Shown here: in pieces, positions 8,359 to 15,562 of the stretch
Numbering within the stretch: the first letter of the stretch is position 1
Layout of the letters: each line of letters starts with the position of its first letter
Origin: Tessaracoccus lacteus
GTDB lineage: Bacteria; Actinomycetota; Actinomycetes; Propionibacteriales; Propionibacteriaceae
Length of the DNA stretch: 64,000 nucleotides
NCBI RefSeq assembly: GCF_029917005.1
Contig: NZ_CP123967.1
Coordinates: 930,001 to 994,000 of the forward strand
Reading direction: 5' to 3'
Notes under the pieces: model-generated
The model's input: the letters and a program-made list of their open reading frames with translations, nothing else
Database searches by the model: none
Told to the model about the DNA's origin: nothing
Program-made: the position numbers and the translations under genes

Positions 8359-9666
8359 GTGTCCGACGCTACCTTCACGTGCCCTGATCTGACTAGTTTC
8401 TGCCGTCTCGACGGCCTCGGGTTGGAAGTCACCGGCCAGCGCATCGAACCCGACCGTGCGATCCTGGCCTGCCGCCCGGTCGACGCCGACGACTGGTGCC
8501 GAGACTGCGGCGGCCAGGGCCTCATCCGGGGCTCGGTGGTGCGACTCTTGTCGCATGTCCCGCTGGGGTGGCGCCCTACCGTGCTGCACGTGCGGCTCCG
8601 GCGCTATCGGTGCATCGAGTGCGGGCGGGTGTGGCGTCAAGACACCAGTGCCGCAGCCGAGCCGCGTTCGAAGCTGTCGCGTGCGGCGCTGCGTTGGGGA
8701 CTGGAAGGACTTGTGGTCCAACACCTGAGCATGTCCAGGATCGCCGCCGGTCTCGACGTCGCGTGGAACACCGCCAACGACGCCGTGCTGGCAGAAGGAC
8801 AGCGCGTCCTCATCAGCGACCTGGCCCGGTTCGACGGGGTCAAGGTGATCGGGGTCGACGAGCACTGCTGGCGCCATACCCGCCATGGTGAGAAATACGT
8901 CACCGTGATCATCGACCTCACCCCCACCAGGGACGGCACCGGTCCGGCGCGCTTGTTGGACATGGTCGAGGGACGCTCGAAACAGGTGTTCAAGACGTGG
9001 CTCGCCGCCCGCCCCCGAGCCTGGCGCAAGGGGATCGAGGTCGTCGCGATGGACGGATTCACCGGCTACAAGACCGCGGCGGTCGAGGAACTCGGCAACG
9101 CCACCACGGTGATGGACCCGTTCCACGTCGTCCGGCTCGCCGGCGAAGCGCTCACCCGCTGCCGCCAGCGCGTCCAGCAAGACACCTGCGGGCATCGGGG
9201 CCGCGCCGGTGACCCGCTCTACCGCGCCCGCCGCACCCTGCTCACCGGCGTCGATCTACTCACCGACAAGCAAGTCGCCCGACTGGAGGCACTGTTCGCC
9301 GACGAACAGCACACCGAGGTCTACGCGACATGGAGTATCTACCAACGGCTCGTCGTGGCTTACCGACATCCCGACAAGCAACTTGGACGGTTCCTCCTTC
9401 AAGGCGTGATCGACTCGGTCAGCACCGGCGTCCCGAGAGACCTCGTCGAGCTCGTCAGCCTGGGCCGGACCCTCCACCGACGGGCGGCCGACGTGCTCGC
9501 CTTCTTCGACCGCCCCGGCACCAGCAACGGCCCAACCGAAGCGATCAACGGACGCCTCGAACACCTCCGCGGGATCGCCTTGGGATTTAAGAACCTGACC
9601 CACTACATAGCCAGAAGCCTCCTCGAAACCGGAGGATTCAAACCCCACCTACACCCTGCATTGTGA
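8359..9666 (+). CDS. ISL3-family transposase
   Basis: A GTG start at 8359 gives 435 residues, the usual ISL3 size; the frame extends upstream to 8278 but that part overlaps the terminal region. An N-terminal zinc ribbon is seen (CRDCGG, then CIECGRVW), then a short HTH-like region and the DDE catalytic domain with VIGVDEHCWRH, VVAMDGFTGYK and the final GPTEAINGRLEHLRG. The stop lies just inside the right inverted repeat. The frame is intact. Confidence 0.93.
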   Translation: MSDATFTCPDLTSFCRLDGLGLEVTGQRIEPDRAILACRPVDADDWCRDCGGQGLIRGSVVRLLSHVPLGWRPTVLHVRLRRYRCIECGRVWRQDTSAAAEPRSKLSRAALRWGLEGLVVQHLSMSRIAAGLDVAWNTANDAVLAEGQRVLISDLARFDGVKVIGVDEHCWRHTRHGEKYVTVIIDLTPTRDGTGPARLLDMVEGRSKQVFKTWLAARPRAWRKGIEVVAMDGFTGYKTAAVEELGNATTVMDPFHVVRLAGEALTRCRQRVQQDTCGHRGRAGDPLYRARRTLLTGVDLLTDKQVARLEALFADEQHTEVYATWSIYQRLVVAYRHPDKQLGRFLLQGVIDSVSTGVPRDLVELVSLGRTLHRRAADVLAFFDRPGTSNGPTEAINGRLEHLRGIALGFKNLTHYIARSLLETGGFKPHLHPAL

Positions 9667-9672
9667 AGAGCC
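9647..9672 (-). repeat. ISL3 right terminal inverted repeat
   Basis: Read on the minus strand it begins GGCTCTTCACAAT and matches the left repeat at about 24 of 26 positions. Confidence 0.85.
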
Positions 9673-9834
9673 ACATTGGCCAGCCTGGGAGGGGCCAACC
9701 TAACCGGAGCCAACCTAACCGGAGCCATCCTGAGGGATGTCTGGCTATCTGAGACCACCAACCTGACTGGGGCCAACCTAACTGGAGCCATCCTCAATGA
9801 GATGACTGCTGCACAGCTAGGGGACCTGTTGTAG
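9673..9834 (+). pseudogene. C-terminal tail of a pentapeptide-repeat protein
   Basis: The frame immediately right of the ISL3 tip reads TLASLGGANLTGANLTGAIL and later TNLTGANLTGAIL, ending DLL and TAG at 9832-9834. The A-N-L-T-G repeat is the pentapeptide signature. The gene's front is missing, cut at the ISL3 end. A pentapeptide-protein front half without repeats lies at 7113-7813 on the opposite strand, so the two may be parts of one gene separated by rearrangement. Confidence 0.7.
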
Positions 9835-9837
9835 TCA

Positions 9838-10110
9838 CGCCGCCCAGTGCGGCGGTCGTGTTCATGATGGTCTCGATGGGCGCCAATCGGCCCAGGCGGG
9901 CCTGTCTGAGACGCCGGTGGTAGGTCCGTTCGATCCAGTCCGCCGTCGCGATGCGCAGCGGAATTGAGTTCCCTGTCCGAATGCACCACGCACCCGGCGA
10001 CGTCGCCGCGCATCGCGACGGCGTTCTCCAGTGCCAATGCAGGGGGGAGACGCAGCGTCACCTCGATCTCGGGCTCGCCGCCAGCCAGGCCCGAGCACAG
10101 GACCTGAACG
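9838..10110 (-). pseudogene. IS3-family transposase (OrfB) C-terminal remnant
   Basis: On the minus strand the frames read LALENAVAMRGDVAG and VVHSDR (integrase-core HSDRG motif). After a frameshift and internal deletion comes RIATADWIERTYHRR and ARLGRLAPIETIMNTTAA, the typical C-terminus of IS3-family OrfB. The stretch between the HSDRG motif and the tail, including the last catalytic glutamate, is missing. It abuts the stop of the pentapeptide tail. It is inactive. Confidence 0.7.
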
Positions 10111-10256
10111 TCCTGGTCAGTGCAGTGCTCATGTCGCTTCCGATGGCCCTCAGAACTCCTAGGTGATCTAGGTGTACGAGGCATGGGGCGCTCGGTAGCG
10201 GGGGATGGCCCTCGCGTCCTACGGCCATCTGGGGCCGGATGGCGTGAAAAACCTTA

Positions 10257-10331
10257 CCCTGACCCTGCTCTCCGCAGGTCACGGGCCGGTTTGCCAAGCT
10301 AAGTGCTCAGATCGCGTAGTAGAGCTCGAAC
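10257..10331 (-). repeat. Left direct repeat: displaced glnA 3' end and decayed terminator (attL-like)
   Basis: This copy matches 15487-15562 at about 69 of 75 positions (five mismatches, one 1-base gap). Bases 10298-10331 are identical to 15529-15562, which contain the last glnA codons and its stop. Similarity ends abruptly at 10332. The hairpin arms are degraded in this copy. Confidence 0.85.
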
Positions 10332-10488
10332 AAAGAGCGGTCGATTCGGGGGTTGTTGGTCGTCGCTGGTTGCCGCCGAAAAGTGGCTCTGACCTGCACA
10401 AACGTCATCGCGGCGTCTTTGGTCGTTGTTGGCTGTCCGTGGATCTGAATCGAGAATCTAGCGGATTACTCGCGGGGTGACGTGTCCC

Positions 10489-10944
10489 TCAGAGTTCGAA
10501 TACAGCCTCGGGGTCGTCCATCGCCTTGACCAACTCGGCGAGGTTGCCAAGGTCGGCGAGCGGGGAGACTTGTGCAACCTGAACAATGCCCGCGACCAGA
10601 GTCTGCATCGCCGTGACATCGCCGGACTTCACGGCCTCATCCAGGCTGTCGAACAGGCGCCTAGTGGTCTCGTGACGCTCAGCAATAGTGGCGTCCAAGT
10701 AGCGATGCAGCGTGTTCTCCACCAATCGGAGTCGGGTGACCTGCGTCTCCCGATAGGTAACCAACTGCTCTCGCTTGGTGCTCTCCGTCTCATGAAACTG
10801 AATGAGTCCACGCACCACGGACACCACTTCTGTGAGGGAGCCGAAGGCCTCGGCAGAAGTGATCTTGCCGACGACGGTACTCACCATCTCTCCAGCACTC
10901 GACGGCACGACGATGCCGCTTCCTTCATCCTTTGTTGCAGGCAT
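10489..10944 (-). CDS. Small helical protein, last gene of island operon
   Basis: This 151-residue soluble protein is predicted to be mostly alpha-helical, with coiled-coil-like segments rich in E, R, T and L (ETQVTRLRLVENTLHRYLDA, then ERHETTRRLFDSLDEAVKSG) and a conserved-looking end SPLADLGN. No catalytic motif is seen. Its start lies 20 bases inside the end of the glycine-rich membrane-protein gene, so the two are translationally coupled and probably act together. From memory, similar short helical proteins ending in an SPLAD-type motif sit beside glycine-rich membrane proteins in other genomes; this was not checked. Function unknown. Confidence 0.75.
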   Translation of the reverse strand: MPATKDEGSGIVVPSSAGEMVSTVVGKITSAEAFGSLTEVVSVVRGLIQFHETESTKREQLVTYRETQVTRLRLVENTLHRYLDATIAERHETTRRLFDSLDEAVKSGDVTAMQTLVAGIVQVAQVSPLADLGNLAELVKAMDDPEAVFEL

Positions 10945-11926
10945 TCGGTGTCTCCGTGTCTCTCTCGCGGTATCTGAAGATCAGGTCATCGGTGCTCTCG
11001 TCCACTTCACCGTTCTCGTTGGCTATCGGTGCAACTGCAACGTCGCGAACGGCTCGCTGCATGATGAGAGCAGATTGGAGTCGCTCGGCGTGATCGGGCA
11101 TGACGAGCTCCTCGGACTCAAGCAGGTCGAGAGCATCCGTCGCGTCGCCAATCAAGCGGAGGAGGATGCCGTCGAGTTCCTTGGCCCGGAGTTGGACACC
11201 GCGCAGGAGTTCATCCCGGACGTTGAGCCGGGCAATCTCCCCATCGACCCGCGCCTGAAACTCCACAGCGCTGACCTGGGCCTTGAAGCCCTTGCCGAGC
11301 ACGGTCAGACCGACGATGAGGACCGCTGGGGCGATGGTCACGATGTCGAGCATCTGTCCGCCCAACTTCATACCACCACCGCCGGACTTGATGCTTCCAC
11401 CGCCGAAGAAGGCGAGGGTTGCCTTCTCGGCCGCAGCGCCGTGGAGGTTCGCGATCTTGTTTCCGGAGCTCGCTCTGGCCAGCTTGACCGCCCCCTCCTT
11501 GGCGAGGCCCGGAACCACCCGACCGGCGTTCACTGCGGTGATGACACCGTGCACCCAACCTGCGACGTCTGCATCGAGCTTGGCCATGCCGAGCACGTGG
11601 GCGCTCGAGTCATCCACGCCGTCGAGGATCAGGTGCTCGTTGGCCTGAACCTGCTTGGCGTTCCGCTCCAGGAAGTCCCGCATGCGGAGGGTAACTTCAT
11701 GACGGGCACGGACCTGGGTGCTCCCAAAGGTCTGAAGGCACTCGTTGGTCTGGGCAACCGCCGCCTGGTGGGCCGCGTAGCGATCGTCGTACCGCCCAGC
11801 CTGAATCCGGTTGGCGCGCTTGGCGCGCTGCATCTGGATGCCGCCCGTCACCCCTGCTGCAACTCCGCCGCCGATTGTGACCGCCCCGCCGATGATGATT
11901 GTCAACGGCACACGTCGGAGAGCCAT
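10925..11926 (-). CDS. Glycine-rich membrane protein of island operon
   Basis: The ATG at 11926 gives 333 residues and is preceded by a strong AAGGAGG site, which decides it over an upstream start at 11995. Residues 7-30 form a Gly-rich transmembrane segment (IIGGAVTIGGGVAAGV). Residues about 45-125 are helical. Residues 163-190 hold a glycine-rich motif (AFFGGGSIKSGGGGMKLGG) followed by a second hydrophobic segment (192-214, DIVTIAPAVLIVGLTVLG). The rest is helical. This hydrophobic/Gly-rich layout resembles membrane-inserting effector proteins, which is an inference. No enzymatic motif is seen. It overlaps the next gene by 20 bases. Confidence 0.8.
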   Translation of the reverse strand: MALRRVPLTIIIGGAVTIGGGVAAGVTGGIQMQRAKRANRIQAGRYDDRYAAHQAAVAQTNECLQTFGSTQVRARHEVTLRMRDFLERNAKQVQANEHLILDGVDDSSAHVLGMAKLDADVAGWVHGVITAVNAGRVVPGLAKEGAVKLARASSGNKIANLHGAAAEKATLAFFGGGSIKSGGGGMKLGGQMLDIVTIAPAVLIVGLTVLGKGFKAQVSAVEFQARVDGEIARLNVRDELLRGVQLRAKELDGILLRLIGDATDALDLLESEELVMPDHAERLQSALIMQRAVRDVAVAPIANENGEVDESTDDLIFRYRERDTETPNACNKG

Positions 11927-12025
11927 CGGTGGGTCCTCCTTCGTGGCGACGGCGGGTTGAACTGCATTGCGACACGATTCTAGTGACGCAAGCATCGGAC
12001 TTCCACGCGTGCCACACTCGCACTC

Positions 12026-13300
12026 TCAGCTACCGGGAAACACTCGGGTTCCTCGCCGCCAGCAGTCTGCAAAGTTGATGGCGAGTGCAGGCATTGGGAC
12101 CGACACAGCCGACCCAGGGTCGTCGATGCTGAGGATGACCCCGGCCGTCGGCAGGACGAACCCCGAGCTCATGGCAGGAAGCACCAAGTGTCGGTCGTGA
12201 AGGAGACGACGATCATGGCGACTCATAAAGCGGACCTGGATATTCTCCAGCCCGTCCAATGCCGATGAGACATCGCTGGCGAAGCCCGACCGATCGCGGT
12301 CATCGCTGACGAGGAGACGGAGTCGGGTCGAGGTCAACTTCCGCAAACGCGCCAGGAATGCTCGCGCCTTCGATGGCTCGGCGAATAGATAGCGGTCAAC
12401 CCAAATCGCATCCTCGACGCCGGCCAGCATGTCCGCGAATCTCCGGACCGACTCACTCCTGTCGGCTGGCCATCCCGGATTCCTCAGGTGAACCTCATCC
12501 AAGAGAGTCGATTGGGCAACCAACCTGGCCGGCTCGAACGCTCCGCCCGCATCGATGGACCCAAGGCACAGGAGTGCCTCTCTGCTTGTGGCGTCGCAGT
12601 CGTGGGCCGCACGGGCACCTGCAAGGACCTCCACCGCCGGTGGCGGCAACGACTCAACGATCCGGCGCCTGTCGTTGTTCAGATGCTCTACTGCGCCAAC
12701 CTGTCCTTGGCGGGTGCTGACGCCCAAGAACTGCCGTGCCAACCAGGTTGACTCGCCGGACATCCTCCTAAGCGAGGCCAGATCGATAGACAGAGCCGCG
12801 GCATCCTCGGGGCCAAGCACTGGTAGCACAACGGACCGAGCCCGGCTGATGAGCGGGCTTCCCGAGAAGCGCAGGTCGAGCATGTCGCCAGAGCGAGCAA
12901 CTAACAGGGCGCCGGTATCCCGGGCCGCTTCACTGTCAACAAGAAGGCGGTAGAGCATCGAGTGGAGCGTCCCGCCTTGGGAGCGGCGGATCGCCCGACC
13001 GTAGTCGTCGAAGATCAACTGTGCGCAGCCAGCGTGCTCAGTTGCTGCCGACACGTCCTCGTCGATCCTCTCGCGTGCGGCCTTCTGATTGGCCTCGGAT
13101 ATCGCTCGGCCTTCCACCACAACAGCGGAGTCACCGAGCGCTTCCGCGACCGACGCGCACACCGAACTAAGACCCCACCGAGGGAGGGCTCGCAGAAGCA
13201 CGATCTCACCCTCAAACACCCGATCCGTGAGCTGGTCGATCCAGGACTGTTCGCTCGGGAGCCACTCAGGCACCTGCGCCGACCGCTCGCTCAACCGCAC
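12026..13300 (-). CDS. Degenerate P-loop protein with C-terminal HDR motif, island operon
   Basis: GTG start, 424 residues, overlapping the end of the upstream ATPase gene by 35 bases. Residues 32-47 (EIVLLRALPRWGLSSV) sit where a Walker A loop would be but lack the GK[ST] lysine. A Walker B-like LIFDDYG lies at 95-101, followed by an AAA-like helical region. The C-terminal part has a separate alpha/beta look (AIWVDRYLF..., RLRLLVSDDRD) and ends in RHDRRLLHDRHLVL at about 351-364; an HDR-plus-hydrophobic pattern is seen in phospholipase-D-like folds. It may be an inactive ATPase partner or adaptor with a terminal recognition or nuclease-like module; that is inference. Confidence 0.75.
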   Translation of the reverse strand: MRLSERSAQVPEWLPSEQSWIDQLTDRVFEGEIVLLRALPRWGLSSVCASVAEALGDSAVVVEGRAISEANQKAARERIDEDVSAATEHAGCAQLIFDDYGRAIRRSQGGTLHSMLYRLLVDSEAARDTGALLVARSGDMLDLRFSGSPLISRARSVVLPVLGPEDAAALSIDLASLRRMSGESTWLARQFLGVSTRQGQVGAVEHLNNDRRRIVESLPPPAVEVLAGARAAHDCDATSREALLCLGSIDAGGAFEPARLVAQSTLLDEVHLRNPGWPADRSESVRRFADMLAGVEDAIWVDRYLFAEPSKARAFLARLRKLTSTRLRLLVSDDRDRSGFASDVSSALDGLENIQVRFMSRHDRRLLHDRHLVLPAMSSGFVLPTAGVILSIDDPGSAVSVPMPALAINFADCWRRGTRVFPGS

Positions 13301-14873
13301 GGATTCGGGCCCGGGTCGTCTCGGGAACCACGAGGCCGTACGGTCCTGCGTGGCTCAATCTGGCCGGATCCTCGTCGAAGAGCATGGCTCCCAGCTCACG
13401 TTCCTCTGGGTCCGCCGACCACAGATCTCGCAGGAGGTTGGCCTCCTCCGGGAACCACTCCCCGAAGGAGTCGAGAATCTCGCCCGCTTGCCGCAGCGGA
13501 GAGCCTTCGCCTTCCTGACGTGCACCTGCCTCGACCGACTCAAGCGACATGTGCCACGGGATCTCGTCCTTGCTCCGCCGCTGAACCGCGAGCGAGCAGG
13601 CCTTGCGTGTCAGCAGCGCATGACCGCCATACTCGTCAAACAAGAAGTCGATGACCTGGTGGTCGCGCACGCGAACCCCCATGCGACGACCGAGATCTCT
13701 GACCATCTCCGCCATCTCGTCGCGCGACAGCGGGGCCAGGAACATCAAACGAACAAGCTTGTAGAGCAGGTTGTCCGATCCCGAGCTCAGTAGCGGACGC
13801 TCGAAGAGCGCTGGGTCCACACCGGCACACACGAGCACCAAGCCAGAGTCCTGTCTCGCACCTTGAATCATCCCGCGCAGCTGAGTGAGTGCGACGAGCA
13901 TCTCGTTTGCCTCCACGCCGAGGTGTGACCGCTCCGGATGCAGCTGGTCGATCTCGTCGATGAAGACCTCCAGCCGTCCGCCCGCGTGACTGGAGAGGGC
14001 TTCGAGATCCTTCAACCAGTGAAGTCGCATGAGGTCAAGCCCGACCTTGAGCTCGCCGTTACGGTTCAGCGTTCGCAGACGCGGCAGCTCGCGATCGTCC
14101 TCGCCGAGGCTCTTGACTGCCTCCCAGGTACTCTCGAGGAGGCGCACCCGGAAGTCATCAGCGCCGGAGAGCCCGCTGATGTCGACCCACACAACCGCTC
14201 GGCCGGAGCCGCGGCGACGGCCTGCGACGAAGTTCAGCAGCGATGTCTTGCCTGTCTTGCGCAGGCCGAAGACGCCGACCGACTGACCACGTTCAATCGC
14301 GGAGATGATCTGCTGGAACTCGTCCTTACGACCAAAGAATCCCGCTGCATTGTGAACCGGAGTCGTCATGTCGTAGTGATCTACAGCTGTAAGCACTTCC
14401 GACATACGGTGACGCACATCAGGGGCGTCAACCCCCAACTCGCCGAGATGCAGGTCGATCGCGGCGAACTCTCCCCGGCGGCGACGCAGCAGACGCTCGA
14501 CGTCGGCGTCCAAGCTAGCGACCATGAACAGGCCGTGATCGACACGGGCATTCGTGGAGATCCTGCGCTGCACAAGTTCGAGCAGTCGCGGTTCAACCTC
14601 TTTGTACTCCGCGTAGACCAGCTGGATCTCCAAATGGGCGTCGAACATCTCGGCAACGTTTGCCTGCAAGGTGATGTTGAGCCACCAGCGCCGAGGGTCG
14701 ACTTCATCCTGTTCACAGCGCCAGACACCGCACCCGGAGCGTTCGAGGTACGCGAGGAGTTCGGTCCCGCTGTTGGTCGCGCTGCGGAAGCGCTCTTTGT
14801 ACCGCTCTAGGTCATGCTGACGGGCCGTGTGAGGGGGCGTATCCCCTCGGCCGTAGCGGGCCTCGTTCGACAT
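13266..14873 (-). CDS. STAND-like P-loop ATPase, first intact gene of island operon
   Basis: At 535 residues, residues 1-165 form a unique alpha/beta domain (EIQLVYAEYKEVEPRLLEL, then NARVDHGLFMVASLDADVE). A FFGRKDEFQQII lead-in follows at 179-190, then Walker A GLRKTGKTS at 203-211, Walker B LEVFIDEIDQL at 301-311, a sensor-like LVLVCAGVDP at 345-354 and a C-terminal helical/winged-helix region to the end. The FFGR lead-in plus GLRKTGKTS is typical of AAA_16/STAND NTPases that act as sensors or switches. A GGAG site stands upstream of the ATG. Its start overlaps the readthrough of the hsdM scrap by about 60 bases. The role as the sensor of a defence system is inferred. Confidence 0.8.
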   Translation of the reverse strand: MSNEARYGRGDTPPHTARQHDLERYKERFRSATNSGTELLAYLERSGCGVWRCEQDEVDPRRWWLNITLQANVAEMFDAHLEIQLVYAEYKEVEPRLLELVQRRISTNARVDHGLFMVASLDADVERLLRRRRGEFAAIDLHLGELGVDAPDVRHRMSEVLTAVDHYDMTTPVHNAAGFFGRKDEFQQIISAIERGQSVGVFGLRKTGKTSLLNFVAGRRRGSGRAVVWVDISGLSGADDFRVRLLESTWEAVKSLGEDDRELPRLRTLNRNGELKVGLDLMRLHWLKDLEALSSHAGGRLEVFIDEIDQLHPERSHLGVEANEMLVALTQLRGMIQGARQDSGLVLVCAGVDPALFERPLLSSGSDNLLYKLVRLMFLAPLSRDEMAEMVRDLGRRMGVRVRDHQVIDFLFDEYGGHALLTRKACSLAVQRRSKDEIPWHMSLESVEAGARQEGEGSPLRQAGEILDSFGEWFPEEANLLRDLWSADPEERELGAMLFDEDPARLSHAGPYGLVVPETTRARIRAVERAVGAGA

Positions 14874-14934
14874 TCCTACTCCGATCGTCCTTGGTCGATG
14901 ACGTTCGCCTGAAGTTGCTGGGCGACCTGTGCTG

Positions 14935-15045
14935 CGCCAGCACCGGATCGCGGTACTGCACCGGCGTGAGCTTGGAGTTGGCTCGCAGTTCGTCGGCCGC
15001 GGCCCACAGGGTCGCCCGCACCTTGGCGAGGTCAGCTGCTCTCAC
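14935..15045 (-). pseudogene. Type I restriction methyltransferase HsdM, N-terminal scrap
   Basis: From a GTG at 15045 the first 37 residues contain LWAAADELRANSKLTPVQY, the characteristic start of HsdM subunits (normally about 500 or more residues). After residue 37 the sequence is unrelated and runs to a stop at 14812 inside the ATPase gene. It points to a type I restriction locus replaced by, or fused to, the present operon; its promoter may now drive the operon. Confidence 0.65.
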
Positions 15046-15481
15046 GGCCCTAGCCTATTGGCGACCACTGACGAAGTTTGGAGAAACCCGCTGACCTACG
15101 AGAGAGGGCCGACCGTAGCAGCGGCGAGCAGGAGCTCCAGGCTCAGGCCGTCGACATCACCGTCGGGGTCGAGCAGAGTGAGGCAGCCTGCGGGACATGA
15201 TCGAGGCGAGTAGAGGCATCCGCTACGCCGCCGTCGCCACCCAGAGTTCCGCGTGCTCGCGAAGCACGGCCTGTCGTTCGACGCCGCGACCGGTGAGGTC
15301 GCCCAGCTCGCTCCCTTCGTAGGGCGTCCAGCGCAAGGATGAGTCAGATTCACCACAACATCCACCGGTGAGAGGCCGAGTGGCGACGCGAGCATCCCGG
15401 CGAAGAACCCGGTCCCAAGTTGCAGGAGATCTGGGATCGACGGGCGTGGGTCGAAGCACAGCCGGACAAGGACGAAACAAG
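15046..15481. other. Gene-poor end of island
   Basis: No recognised gene lies in these 436 bp. A short plus-strand frame at 15214-15342 has a coding-like stretch (FRVLAKHGLSFDAATGEVAQ) but no start, RBS or identifiable family, so it may be a scrap of another gene. The upstream promoter of the island operon should lie in the lower part. Confidence 0.4.
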
Positions 15482-15520
15482 CCGGCCCCTGAGCCTGCGT
15501 CTCCGCAAGTCAGGGGCCGG
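15482..15520 (-). terminator. glnA rho-independent-type terminator
   Basis: A perfect 11-bp stem (CCGGCCCCTGA at 15482-15492 with TCAGGGGCCGG at 15510-15520) and a 17-nt loop lie just after the glnA stop, followed on the minus strand by a short T-rich stretch. A degraded version occurs in the left direct repeat. Confidence 0.8.
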
Positions 15521-15562
15521 TTTGACAGGCTAAGTGCTCAGATCGCGTAGTAGAGCTCGAAC
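15487..15562 (-). repeat. Right direct repeat: glnA 3' end and terminator (attR-like)
   Basis: This is the partner of 10257-10331. The identical 34-bp core (15529-15562) spans the last glnA codons, the stop and ten bases beyond. Beyond 15562 only this copy continues as glnA coding sequence. Confidence 0.85.

Larger units (their letters stand above)
8238..9672 (+). mobile_element. ISL3-family insertion sequence, 1435 bp
   Basis: Both ends begin GGCTCTTCACAAT in inverted orientation, typical ISL3-family tips. The ends match at about 24 of 26 positions. One intact transposase gene fills the element. The 8 bases outside each end (TGTTTACG left, ACATTGGC right) do not match, so no target duplication is present. 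Confidence 0.9.
10298..15562. mobile_element. Candidate integrated island at the 3' end of glnA
   Basis: The 5.2 kb between the two direct copies of the glnA 3' end holds only a four-gene operon and an hsdM scrap. Direct repeats that rebuild the host gene's 3' end are what site-specific integration leaves. No integrase or excisionase gene is visible inside, so the block would have to be moved by an enzyme encoded elsewhere, or is a remnant that lost its integrase. Confidence 0.6.

Noticed and set aside
9673-9834. Short tandem repeat as a CRISPR-like array
   Set aside because: The repeats are 15-base coding units of the pentapeptide motif, without spacers.
9603-10184. 193-codon minus-strand frame with APVRLAPVRL repeats
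   Set aside because: The repeats are the reverse reading of the pentapeptide tail; only the HSDR part (IS3 remnant) is meaningful.
10802-11983. 393-codon plus-strand frame inside the island
   Set aside because: It is antisense to two overlapping minus-strand genes that have ribosome sites and membrane or helical features; it has no recognisable domain.
10298-15562. Integrase or excisionase gene within the island
   Set aside because: No tyrosine or serine recombinase motif was found in any frame between the repeats.
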